DNA from: Streptomyces sp. SN-593
GTDB taxonomy: Bacteria > Actinomycetota > Actinomycetes > Streptomycetales > Streptomycetaceae
Reading direction: 5' to 3'
Assembly (NCBI RefSeq): GCF_016756395.1
Contig: NZ_AP018365.1
Location: forward strand, 7,877,501-7,941,500
DNA: 64,000 nucleotides
The notes below the pieces were generated by a model, which searched no databases, had not been told where the DNA came from, and saw nothing but the letters and a program-made list of their open reading frames with translations. Positions 50,712 through 58,972 of this stretch are shown piece after piece. Position numbers and translations under genes: made by a program. How positions within the stretch are numbered: position 1 is the stretch's first letter; each line of letters opens with the position of its first letter.

Positions 50712-51428
50712 CTACACCGCCGGCGCCGCGGTCAGCCGGGGGTACAGCGCGGCGGCGCCGGCCGAGAGGGCCGCCTTGACCTGCCGGGCGGTGTCGTCCG
50801 CGGTGACCTCGAAGTCGCCCGCGGCGAAGCCGTCCAGCGCGGCGCGGACGATGTCCGCCGGGTGGGACTTGGGCGCCTGCACGTCGGTGGTGAGGTCCGT
50901 GTCGACGTAGCCCATGTGCAGGCCGGTCACCTGGGTGCCCTGGGCGGCGAGTTCGACGCGCAGCGCGTTCGTCAGCGACCACTCCGCCGACTTCGCCGCG
51001 CAGTAGGCGGCGCTGGCCGGGAGGGCGACCCAGGACAGCGCGGAGAGCACGTTGAGCAGCCCGCCGCCTCCGTTGCGGGCCAGGACGGGGGCGAACGCGC
51101 GGCTGACGGCGAGCGTGCCGAAGACGTGCGTGTCGAACTCCCGCCGGAAGTCGGCGAGGTCCCCGTCGAGGACGGAGGCGCCGGTGGCGATCCCCGCGTT
51201 GTTGACCAGGAGGGTGACGTCGCCGGCCTGCTCCGCGGCGGCGCGCACGGACGCGGGGTCCGTGATGTCCAGCGTCAGCGGGACCGCGCCCGGTACGGCG
51301 ACCTTCCGCGGATCGCGCGCGGCGGCGTAGACCCTGGCGGCGCCGCGGTCGAGCAGTTCCTTGACGAACTGCTCGCCGATGCCGCGGTTGCCGCCGGTGA
51401 CGAGGGCGACGGAGCCGTCGATCTTCAT
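50712..51428 (-). CDS. short-chain dehydrogenase/reductase under TetR control
   Basis: 238 residues. VALVTGGNRGIGEQFVKELLDRGA, LLVNNAGIATG, catalytic SALSWVALPASAAYCAAKSAEWSL and GYVDTDLT. SDR of the classical type, substrate unknown. The ATG at 51428 has GAAGGG upstream; the longer frame to 51524 overlaps the operator and is rejected. Its promoter carries two TetR-type operators and the tetR gene is divergent, so the dehydrogenase is most likely induced by the TetR ligand. Confidence 0.9.
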   Translation of the reverse strand: MKIDGSVALVTGGNRGIGEQFVKELLDRGAARVYAAARDPRKVAVPGAVPLTLDITDPASVRAAAEQAGDVTLLVNNAGIATGASVLDGDLADFRREFDTHVFGTLAVSRAFAPVLARNGGGGLLNVLSALSWVALPASAAYCAAKSAEWSLTNALRVELAAQGTQVTGLHMGYVDTDLTTDVQAPKSHPADIVRAALDGFAAGDFEVTADDTARQVKAALSAGAAALYPRLTAAPAV

Positions 51429-51502
51429 GGGATGCCCTTCGGTGGGCCGGTCCGACGGTGCCGACGGGCCGGTGCTCGGTGCTGCGGGTGGGCCGGGCGG
51501 TC

Positions 51503-51555
51503 GTGGAAACCGATCGGTTTCCACCTACGGTAGACCGATCGGTTTCCGATGTCGA
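51503..51555 (-). promoter_or_regulatory. SDR promoter with two TetR operators
   Basis: On the minus strand TCGACA (51555-51550), 17 bases and TACCGT (51532-51527) form the SDR promoter. A perfect 22-bp palindrome (51503-51524, centred on GATC) covers the start site. A second copy of ACCGATCGGTTTCC (51534-51547) fills the spacer; the first copy is at 51509-51522, exactly 25 bases away. Occupation of both would block polymerase. Confidence 0.85.
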
Positions 51556-51577
51556 GCGCGGGCGTTAGCCTGGGCGC

Positions 51578-52207
51578 ATGACCACCACGGCGAAGCCCTC
51601 ACCGCGCGACCGGCTGCTCGACGCGGCGGCGGAGCTGATCTACCGGGAGGGCGTCGGCACCGGCATCGACGCGCTGTGCAGGGCGGCCGGGGTCTCGAAG
51701 CGGTCGATGTACCAGCTCTTCGGCAGCAAGGACGAGGTGCTGGCCGCCGCGCTGGCCCGGCAGGAGCCGCGGCTGGCCGCGCTGCTGATGCCGCCGCCCG
51801 GCGAGCCCGCCGCCCCGCGCGAGCGCATCCTGTACGTCTTCCGGCGCATGGAGGAGGCGGCCGCCTCGCCCGGCTACCGGGGGTGCCCCTTCCTCTCGGC
51901 GCAGGTCGAGCTGAAGGACCCCGGGCACGCCGCCAGTTCCGTGGCCGCGCGCGGCAAGCGGGGCATCACCGACTTCTTCCGGGCCGAGGCCGAACGCGCG
52001 GGCGTGGCCGAACCCGGCCTGCTGGCCCGCCGGCTGGCCGTCGTGTACGACGGCGCGAGCACCCGCGCGGGCATCGGGTCCGAGGTCCTGGACGGCCTCG
52101 CGGTGAGCACCGCCGCACTGCTGCTCGACGCCGCCGGGCTCACCGAGCAGGAGGGACCCGCGGAGGACACCGCCGGCGGTGCGAAGGACGGTGGCGAAGC
52201 CGCCTGA
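51578..52207 (+). CDS. TetR-family transcriptional regulator
   Basis: 209 residues. The helix-turn-helix is RDRLLDAAAELIYREGVGTGIDALCRAAGVSKRSMYQLFGSKDEVLAAAL. The C-terminal ligand domain carries GYRGCPFLSAQVELKDPGHAASSVAARGKRGITDFFR, in which the CPFL motif is typical of a TetR subgroup found beside SDR genes. It should bind the two operators in the 149-base gap it shares with the SDR gene. A large hairpin follows its stop codon. Confidence 0.92.
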   Translation: MTTTAKPSPRDRLLDAAAELIYREGVGTGIDALCRAAGVSKRSMYQLFGSKDEVLAAALARQEPRLAALLMPPPGEPAAPRERILYVFRRMEEAAASPGYRGCPFLSAQVELKDPGHAASSVAARGKRGITDFFRAEAERAGVAEPGLLARRLAVVYDGASTRAGIGSEVLDGLAVSTAALLLDAAGLTEQEGPAEDTAGGAKDGGEAA

Positions 52208-52232
52208 CGGGAGGCGGACGGCCCGGACCGGC

Positions 52233-52303
52233 GGTCGCGGGTCGGGGCCGGGGCGCCCGGGTGCGCGCCGGGCGCCCGCACGCGGGCCCCGGCCCCCGCG
52301 ACC
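52233..52303 (+). terminator. terminator after tetR
   Basis: A branched GC-rich hairpin: 52233-52239 pair with 52297-52303, 52244-52253 with 52287-52296, and an inner 7-bp stem at 52254-52260 with 52268-52274. It starts 26 bases after the stop codon. Confidence 0.7.
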
Positions 52304-52373
52304 GCGCCGACGCGCCTCCACCCGCCGGGGTCCGCGGCGGGGACGGACCGGGCCCCGCGAGCACTTCACCGGA

Positions 52374-52402
52374 TCGACGCGCTCAAAGGTTGGGGATACA
52401 TG
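52374..52402 (+). promoter_or_regulatory. promoter of the ABC exporter operon
   Basis: TCGACG (52374-52379), 17 bases, TACATG (52397-52402). The leader would run about 160 bases to the first likely start codon at 52571. Confidence 0.55.
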
Positions 52403-52570
52403 ATGTGCCGGGCCCGGGGGCACGTGTCCAGCCGGACATGACCGCCCACGGGCTGGCCGGCCGCGGCGCCTTCGGGACCGCGGCCGCCACGGCGGCGGGA
52501 CCGGTCGCGGGACCGGTCCGGCCGGCGCCCGTACCCGCATCCGCTTCCGTGACCGAGGAGACGAAGTCCG

Positions 52571-52816
52571 ATGAGCAGCAGGGCCGATCGCAAGCCCCCG
52601 TACGCCGACTCCCACCCCGTGCCCTCCGGGCGCCGCGCGGCCGCGCCGCGCCGGCCGGAGGCCCCTGAGACGGGCAGCGCCGCGCGGGAACACTGCAGGC
52701 GCGTCGCGGGATTCGCCGAACCTGCCGAAGCGGCCGACCCGGCCGAACCCGCCGAACACCGTCCGTCGGCGTCCCGAACTCCCGCGTCCCGCAGGGTGAT
52801 CGCGGGCGCCCTGTGA
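52571..52816 (+). CDS. small reading frame coupled to the ABC exporter gene
   Basis: An 81-codon frame starting ATG with GAGGAG ten bases upstream. It ends TGA overlapping the GTG start of the exporter (GTGA). The peptide is hydrophilic with a repeated AEPAE unit in the middle and no recognised domain. Position and overlap suggest translational coupling of the exporter, but the composition is poor evidence for a real protein. A 77-codon frame in another phase (52438-52668) overlaps it and is less likely. Confidence 0.4.
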   Translation: MSSRADRKPPYADSHPVPSGRRAAAPRRPEAPETGSAAREHCRRVAGFAEPAEAADPAEPAEHRPSASRTPASRRVIAGAL

Positions 52817-55800
52817 CGGGCGGAACCGAGCAGCCCCGCGGCACCGGTCCGGTCGGCCGTACCGAGGACGCTGGCACCGCCGCTGCGACCGGTGGCGGTA
52901 CGGCGGGGTCCGCCCGCGGAACCGAGCGCGGCACGGAGCGGCCCCGCGCCACTGATGCGGCCGGCCGGGTCGGCCGTACGGCAGGAGGCGGCGGCACCGA
53001 GGAACCCGACAGCGCGGCGCGGCCCGCCACGGGGTGGGTGCGCCGGCTCGGCGCGTACTGCCTGCGGCACCGCCGGGACGCCCTGATGGCCTTCGGCGGT
53101 GCCATCGCCGCCGCGATAGCCACGGCGACGCTCCCGCTCGTGCTGCGGCACGTCGTGGACCACGTCGCCTCGGGCCGTACCGGGTCCCTCACCGTGTGGA
53201 CGGCGGTGCTCGCCGGGCTGGGCGCCGTCCGCTTCGCCGGCGGCTTCACCCGCCGCTACACCGCCGGCCGGCTGTCGCTGGGCGTCCAGTACGACCTGCG
53301 CAACGACGCGTTCGCGGCGCTGCTGCGGCTCGGCGGCGCCCAGCAGGACGGCCTGCGCACCGGCCAGATCGTCAGCCGCTCCATCTCCGACATCACCCTG
53401 ATCCAGACGCTGCTGCAGTTCCTGCCGAACATGACGGGCAACGCCCTGATGTTCGCGGTCTCGCTGGTCTTCATGGCGTGGCTGTCCCCGCTGCTGACCC
53501 TGGTCGCGGTCGTCGTCGGCCCGCTTCTGTGGCTGATCGCGCTGCGCAGCCGCCGCGACCTGTTCCCCGCCAACTGGCACGCCCAGCAGGAGGCCGCCGA
53601 GGTCGCCTCCGGCGTGGAGGCGACCGTCACCGGGGTGCGGGTGGTCAAGGGGTTCGGGCAGGAGGAGCGCGAACTGGTCGGGCTGGAGGGGCGCGCCCGC
53701 CGGCTGTTCGCGTCCCGGCTGCGGGTGGTCCGCTACAACAGCCGCTACAACCCGGCCCTGCAAGCGGTGCCCGCGCTCGGCCAGGTCGCGGTGCTCGCCT
53801 TCGGCGGCTACCTCGCGCTGCACGGCCGGATCTCGCTGGGCACGTTCCTGGCGTTCACCAGCTACCTCGGCTCGTTCGTGACCCCGGTCCGCCAGGTGGC
53901 CACGCTGCTGACCGTGTGGCAGCAGGCCAGGGCCGGCACCGAACGCGTCCTGGAGGTCATCGACGAGGCCCCGGTGATCACCGACGCGCCCGATGCCCGC
54001 GAACTGCCCGACGAGCCGCCCGCGCTGTCCTGGCAGGACGTCACCTTCGGCTACGGCGAGGGCCGGCCGCTGCTGGACGGCTTCAGCCTCGACATCGCGC
54101 CGGGCGAGACGGTCGCCCTGATCGGGCCGGCCGGCTCCGGCAAGTCCACCGCGGCGGCGCTGCTGCCGCGCTTCTACGACGTCCCCTCCGGCACGGTCCG
54201 CGTCGGCGGCACCGACGTGCGGGAGCTGACCCTGGACTCGCTGCGCGGCCGGATCGGCTTCGTCTTCGAGGAGAGCCTGCTGCTGTCCGACACGGTGCGC
54301 AACAACATCGCCTACGGCGAGCCCGGCGCGAGCCAGGAGCGGGTCAGGGCGGCCGCCCGGGTCGCGCGCGCCGACGAGTTCGTCGAACGGCTTCCGCAGG
54401 GCTACGACACGGTCGTCGGCGAGCAGGGGCTGACGCTGTCCGGAGGGCAGCGGCAGCGCGTCGCGCTCGCCCGGGCGCTGCTGTGCGACCCGGCGGTGCT
54501 CGTGCTCGACGACGCGACCTCCGCGATCGACGCCCGCGTCGAGTCGGAGATCCACGCGGCCCTGCACGAGGCGGTGCGCCGCCCCACCACGCTGATCATC
54601 GCGCACCGCCGCTCCACCCTGGAACTCGCCGACCGGATCGCGCTGCTGGACGGCGGCCGGGTGGTGGACACCGGCACGATGGACGAACTGCGGTCCCGCT
54701 CGGCGCTGTTCCGGTCCCTGCTGTCGGCCGTCGACGTCCCCGAGCCGGAGGCGGACCACCGGCCGGGGTCGGCGGGCGATGCCGTGGCCGCCGCGGGAGC
54801 GGCGGGCCCGGGCGAGCCTGCGGGTGCCGTGGCCCTCTCCGCCGCGAGCGACGAGGACCCTGACCCGGCGGCCACCGTCGCCGCGTCCGCGTCCGCGTCC
54901 GGTTCCGGGTCCGCGGCCGCCGCGAGCGCCGCGGCCGGCGCCACCGGGGCGCGTGGCACCGCGCCGGACCGGGCCGGGGCCCTCGACGGCGCCGGGACAC
55001 GGGCGCCGACCCCCGCCCGCGACGGCGGCCCGGCCCGTGACGCCGCGGCCCCCGCCGTCACCGCGGACCTGTGGCGGCGCCCCGACGGCGAGGACGACCC
55101 GGCCGTCGGCGAGGTCGCCGCACTCCGCGCCGCGCAGGCGATGTCGCTCTCCTCGGCGACCGCCGGACGCGGCCGCGGCCCGGGCGGGGGCGTGCTCGGC
55201 GGGGCCCCGCCCACCCCCGAACTCCTCGCCGGACTGGCGAAGATGCCGCTGCGCGACGCCGACCCCGACGTGCCCGCGGACCGTACCCGCGCGGCCGACC
55301 CGCACTTCGGGCTGCGCCCGCTGGTGCGGCCGTTCCGGCTGGCGCTGCTGCTGGGCCTCGCCCTGGTCGCCCTCGACGCGCTCGCCCAGATCATCGTGCC
55401 GGTGCTGGTGCGCAGGGGCGTGGACGACGGGGTGGCGCACCACTCGGGACGGGTGCTGCTGGAGGCGGCGGCCGCCGCCGCGGTGGTCGTCCTCGCGGAC
55501 TGGCTGATCGGGGTCGGTCAGATCCGCACCACCGGCCGTACCGGCGAACGCCTGCTCTACACGCTGCGGGTCAAGACGTTCGCCCAGCTCCAGCGGCTCG
55601 GCCTGGACTACTACGAGCGCGAGCTGGGCGGCCGGATCATGACCCGGATGACCACCGACGTGGACGCGCTGTCCACCTTCCTCCAGACCGGTCTGATCAC
55701 CGCGGTGGTCAGCCTGCTCACGGTGTTCGGCGTGCTCGTCACCCTGCTCGTCATCGACGCCGGGCTGGCGGTGGTGCTGCTCGGCGCGCTGCCGCTGCTG

Positions 55801-57063
55801 GTCGTCGGCACCGCGGTCTTCCGCCACCACTCGGTGCCCGCCTACCACGAGGCGCGCGAGCGGGTCAGCGCCGTCAACGCCGCCCTCCAGGAGAACGTCA
55901 CCGCGATCCGCGTCACCCAGGCGTTCCGCCGGGAGCGCCGCAATGCCGAGGACTTCGCCGGGCTCGCCTGGTCCTTCCGCGACTCGCGGCTGCGGGCCCA
56001 GCGCTACATGGCGACGTTCTTCCCGTTCGTGGAGTTCCTGGGCACCCTGTCCACCGCCTCGGTGCTCGCGGTCGGCGCCGGGCAGGTCCGCTCCGGCGCT
56101 CTCACCGCCGGCACCCTGATCGCCTTCCTGCTCTACGTCGACCTGTTCTTCTCGCCGATCCAGCAGTTCTCGCAGGTCTTCGACGGCTACCAGCAGGCGG
56201 TCGTCGGGCTCAGCAGGCTGCGCACCCTCATGCGCACCCCCACCGGCACGCCGGTCCCCGAACATCCGCGCGAGGTACGCCGGTTGAAGGGAGAGGTGGT
56301 CTTCGACGACGTGTCCTTCGGGTACGAGGGCGGCGGTGGGCAGGAGGTGCTGCACGCCGTCCGCCTGCGGATCGCGCCCGGCGAGACGGTCGCGCTGGTC
56401 GGCGCGACCGGCGCGGGCAAGTCCACCGTCATGAAGCTGATCGCCCGGTTCTACGACCCCACCTCCGGCGCGGTCCGGGTCGACGGCCACGACCTGCGCG
56501 GACTGGACCTGGCCGGGTACCGCAGCCGGCTCGGCGTGGTGCCGCAGGAGGCCCACCTGTTCAGCGGCACCGTGCGCGACGCGATCGCCTACGGCCGGCC
56601 CGGCGCGACCGACGCGGAGGTGGAGGCCGCGGCCCGCGCGGTCGGCGCCCACGAGATGGTGGCGACGCTCGAAGCCGGGTACCTCCAGCCGGTCGGCGAG
56701 CGCGGCCGCAACCTGTCGGCCGGGCAGCGCCAGCTCCTCGCGCTGGCGCGGGCCCAACTCGTGGACCCGGACGTGCTGCTGCTGGACGAGGCCACCGCGT
56801 CGCTCGACCTCGCCACCGAGAGCAGGGTGGCGGCGGCCACCGACGCGCTGACCCGCCGGCGCACCACGCTCGTGGTGGCGCACCGGCTCACCACCGCCGC
56901 CCGGGCCGACCGGGTGGTGGTGCTGGACCACGGCACGGTCGTGGAGACCGGCACGCACGCGTCGCTGCTCGCCGCGGGCGGGGTGTACCGGAAGCTGTGG
57001 GACGCCTTCCGGCAGCAGGGCGCCGCGGCCACCGTCGACCAGTTGGCGGCCGGAGGCGCCTGA
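52813..57063 (+). CDS. fused heterodimer-type ABC exporter (two TMD-NBD halves in one chain)
   Basis: 1416 residues. Half one: membrane domain (about residues 75-375), Walker A GPAGSGKST (438-446), Q-loop position occupied by E486, signature LSGGQ (542-546), Walker B ending D566 with D567 in place of the catalytic glutamate. A linker of about 195 low-complexity residues (641-835) follows. Half two: membrane domain from about 836, Walker A GATGAGKST (1197-1205), signature LSAGQ (1301-1305), Walker B D1325-E1326. So one ATP site is consensus and one is degenerate, as in heterodimeric exporters of the BmrCD/TM287-288 class. Drug, lipid or peptide export is likely; substrate unknown. The GTG start overlaps the small upstream frame and the first 65 residues are disordered. 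Confidence 0.9.
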   Translation: MTGGTEQPRGTGPVGRTEDAGTAAATGGGTAGSARGTERGTERPRATDAAGRVGRTAGGGGTEEPDSAARPATGWVRRLGAYCLRHRRDALMAFGGAIAAAIATATLPLVLRHVVDHVASGRTGSLTVWTAVLAGLGAVRFAGGFTRRYTAGRLSLGVQYDLRNDAFAALLRLGGAQQDGLRTGQIVSRSISDITLIQTLLQFLPNMTGNALMFAVSLVFMAWLSPLLTLVAVVVGPLLWLIALRSRRDLFPANWHAQQEAAEVASGVEATVTGVRVVKGFGQEERELVGLEGRARRLFASRLRVVRYNSRYNPALQAVPALGQVAVLAFGGYLALHGRISLGTFLAFTSYLGSFVTPVRQVATLLTVWQQARAGTERVLEVIDEAPVITDAPDARELPDEPPALSWQDVTFGYGEGRPLLDGFSLDIAPGETVALIGPAGSGKSTAAALLPRFYDVPSGTVRVGGTDVRELTLDSLRGRIGFVFEESLLLSDTVRNNIAYGEPGASQERVRAAARVARADEFVERLPQGYDTVVGEQGLTLSGGQRQRVALARALLCDPAVLVLDDATSAIDARVESEIHAALHEAVRRPTTLIIAHRRSTLELADRIALLDGGRVVDTGTMDELRSRSALFRSLLSAVDVPEPEADHRPGSAGDAVAAAGAAGPGEPAGAVALSAASDEDPDPAATVAASASASGSGSAAAASAAAGATGARGTAPDRAGALDGAGTRAPTPARDGGPARDAAAPAVTADLWRRPDGEDDPAVGEVAALRAAQAMSLSSATAGRGRGPGGGVLGGAPPTPELLAGLAKMPLRDADPDVPADRTRAADPHFGLRPLVRPFRLALLLGLALVALDALAQIIVPVLVRRGVDDGVAHHSGRVLLEAAAAAAVVVLADWLIGVGQIRTTGRTGERLLYTLRVKTFAQLQRLGLDYYERELGGRIMTRMTTDVDALSTFLQTGLITAVVSLLTVFGVLVTLLVIDAGLAVVLLGALPLLVVGTAVFRHHSVPAYHEARERVSAVNAALQENVTAIRVTQAFRRERRNAEDFAGLAWSFRDSRLRAQRYMATFFPFVEFLGTLSTASVLAVGAGQVRSGALTAGTLIAFLLYVDLFFSPIQQFSQVFDGYQQAVVGLSRLRTLMRTPTGTPVPEHPREVRRLKGEVVFDDVSFGYEGGGGQEVLHAVRLRIAPGETVALVGATGAGKSTVMKLIARFYDPTSGAVRVDGHDLRGLDLAGYRSRLGVVPQEAHLFSGTVRDAIAYGRPGATDAEVEAAARAVGAHEMVATLEAGYLQPVGERGRNLSAGQRQLLALARAQLVDPDVLLLDEATASLDLATESRVAAATDALTRRRTTLVVAHRLTTAARADRVVVLDHGTVVETGTHASLLAAGGVYRKLWDAFRQQGAAATVDQLAAGGA

Positions 57064-57111
57064 GCCCGGGCGCCGGGGCCCCTCCGCCCCCGGCGCCCGC
57101 CCGCGCGGGCG

Positions 57112-58458
57112 TCAGGGGCGCGGCGGGAGCCCGAGGTGGTCGCGCAGGGTGGTGCCCGCGTACTCGGTGCGGAAGACCCCGCGCTCCTGGAGGAGCGGCA
57201 CCACCGTGTCGGCGAAGGCGTCGAGGCCGCCGGGGGTGACGTGGGGCACCAGGATGAACCCGTCGCTGGCGTCGGCCTGGACGTACGCGTCGATGGCGTC
57301 GGCCACGGTGGCGGGGGAGCCGATGAAGGTCTGCCGTGCGCTGGTCCTGATCACCAGGTCGCGGATCGACAGGTGCTCGGCGGCGGCCAGCTCTCGGTAC
57401 TCGCGGGCGACGGCCAGCGGGTCGCGGACCATCCGCACGCTGGCCCGGCCGCGCGCGAGGGTGTGCTCGCCCGGGTCCGGGTCCACGTCCGGCAGCGGGC
57501 CCTCCGGGTCGTACGCCGACAGGTCGCGGTTCCAGACCTGTTCGAGCAGCTTGATCGCGGTCTGGCCGCTGACCTGGGCCCGGCGGACCTCCCGGGCGGC
57601 GTCCTGGGCCTCGTCGTCGGTGTCGCCGAGGACGAAGGTCGCTGCGGGCAGGATCAGCAGTTCCTCCGGGGCGCGGCCGTAGCGGGCCAGCCGCCCCTTC
57701 ACGTCGCGGTAGAACGCCTGGCCGGCCGCCAGTTCCGCGTGCCGGCTGAAGATCGCGTCGGCCGAGCGGGCCGCGAACTCCCGGCCGTCGTCCGAGTCGC
57801 CGGCCTGGAAGACCACCGGGCGGCCCTGCGGGCTGCGCGGCACGTTGAAGCGGCCCTCGATGGCGAAGTGCTCGTCCTCGTGCCGGAAGGCGCCGGCGCC
57901 CGGGCCGGTGAGGAAGCGGCCGGTCGACCGGTCGGCCGCGACCTCGTCGCCGCGCCAGGAGTCGAACAGCTCCTGGGCGGTGCGCAGGAACTGCTCGGCC
58001 CGGGTGTAGCGGTCGCCCTGTTCCAGGAAGCCGCCGCGGCGGAAGTTCTCGCCGGTGAAGGCGTCCCAGGAGGTGACCACGTTCCATGCCGCGCGGCCGG
58101 CCGACAGGTGGTCGAGGGACGCGAACTGCCGTGCCACCTCGTAGGGTTCGTTGAAGGTGGAGTTGATGGTGCCGGCCAGGCCGATCCGGTCGGTGACGGC
58201 GGCGAGCGCGGCGAGCACGGTGAAGGTGTCGGGGCGGCCCACCACGTCCAGGTCGTAGATGCGGCCGCCCTGCTCGCGCAGCCGCAGTCCCTCGGCGAGG
58301 AACAGGAAGTCGAACCTGGCGCGTTCGGCGGTGCGGGCGAAGCGGGCGAAGGAGTCGAACGCGATGTGGCTGCCGGCCTCGGGGTCGCTCCACACGGTGG
58401 TGTTGTTGACGCCCGGGAAGTGGGCGGCGAGGTGGATCTGCTTCTGCTGCGTGCTCAT
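57112..58458 (-). CDS. LLM-class FMN-dependent monooxygenase (NtaA/SnaA/DszA type)
   Basis: 448 residues, the size of two-component flavin monooxygenases of the NtaA/SnaA/DszA group. QIHLAAHFPGVNNTTVWSDPEAGSHIAFDSFARFARTAERARFDFLFLAEGL begins the TIM barrel; GTINSTFNEPYEVARQFASLDHLSAGRAAWNVVTSWD, RGGFLEQGDRYTRAEQFL and GRPVVFQAGDSDDGREFAARSADAIFS are family blocks that bind FMN and shape the active site. Members cleave C-S or C-N bonds using FMNH2 from a separate reductase. With a cysteine-type leader peptide just upstream and an amino-acid importer and acetyltransferase next to it, oxidation of an S-substituted cysteine or another organosulfur compound is likely. The ATG at 58458 follows GGAGG. 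Confidence 0.9.
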   Translation of the reverse strand: MSTQQKQIHLAAHFPGVNNTTVWSDPEAGSHIAFDSFARFARTAERARFDFLFLAEGLRLREQGGRIYDLDVVGRPDTFTVLAALAAVTDRIGLAGTINSTFNEPYEVARQFASLDHLSAGRAAWNVVTSWDAFTGENFRRGGFLEQGDRYTRAEQFLRTAQELFDSWRGDEVAADRSTGRFLTGPGAGAFRHEDEHFAIEGRFNVPRSPQGRPVVFQAGDSDDGREFAARSADAIFSRHAELAAGQAFYRDVKGRLARYGRAPEELLILPAATFVLGDTDDEAQDAAREVRRAQVSGQTAIKLLEQVWNRDLSAYDPEGPLPDVDPDPGEHTLARGRASVRMVRDPLAVAREYRELAAAEHLSIRDLVIRTSARQTFIGSPATVADAIDAYVQADASDGFILVPHVTPGGLDAFADTVVPLLQERGVFRTEYAGTTLRDHLGLPPRP

Positions 58459-58569
58459 GGGTGTCCGGTCCTCCGGCTGGGGCGGGTCAGGGTGACGGCG
58501 CGGCAGGCCGCCCGGGGCGGGGCGCGCGGGGGCCTCTCCCCGGCGCCGCCGCGCGGCGCGGCGGGGCGG

Positions 58570-58683
58570 TCAGCGGCGACAGAGCGCGCCGGCCACCCGC
58601 AGCAGGTCGATGTGCCGGCGCCCGTGCAGGTGGACCACCCGGCCGCGGCGCGGCAGCGAACGCGCCGCGGCCCGGAGCGTCAT
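58570..58683 (-). CDS. leader peptide (RHIDLLRV...ALCR type) before the monooxygenase gene
   Basis: A 37-codon frame ending RRHIDLLRVAGALCRR then TGA. The RHIDLLRV-x2-ALCR ending is the hallmark of short streptomycete peptides found upstream of sulfur-assimilation and cysteine genes. The cysteine codon is TGT, rare in this genome. The stop codon is 111 bases before the monooxygenase ATG. A GTG at codon 16 is an alternative start. Attenuation by ribosome behaviour at the cysteine codon is the probable role. The nucleotide sequence of the last 15 codons is closely matched by the leader at 63214. Confidence 0.8.
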   Translation of the reverse strand: MTLRAAARSLPRRGRVVHLHGRRHIDLLRVAGALCRR

Positions 58684-58972
58684 GGCGGGCCCCGCCCTAC
58701 ACGCCGGACCCGGGGACGAGCCCGCCCCGGGCGCGGCCGTCCCCGACCACGGCGCCGACGGCCTCGTCACCGGACCCCGCGGGGCGGCCGGGCGCGGGTG
58801 CGCCGACCGGACGGAGCCCGCCGCGGCACCCTCGGCCGACCGGGGCGACCCGGGCCGCCCGGCCCGCGAACGGCGGCCGGCCTGGACCGGGCACCGGTCG
58901 CGGCGGACCGGTGGCGGACCCGGCCCGCGGGACGGCGAGCGCGGTGCGAGCGTGGGCCTCGGGCATGGCCGC

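Noticed and set aside
52438..52668. 77-codon frame overlapping the small frame upstream of the ABC exporter
   Set aside because: It ends in the middle of the other frame, has no coupling to the exporter and a poor ribosome site.
52366..56958. Minus-strand frame of about 1530 codons opposite the ABC exporter
   Set aside because: Antisense shadow made long by high GC content; no motif and no start context.
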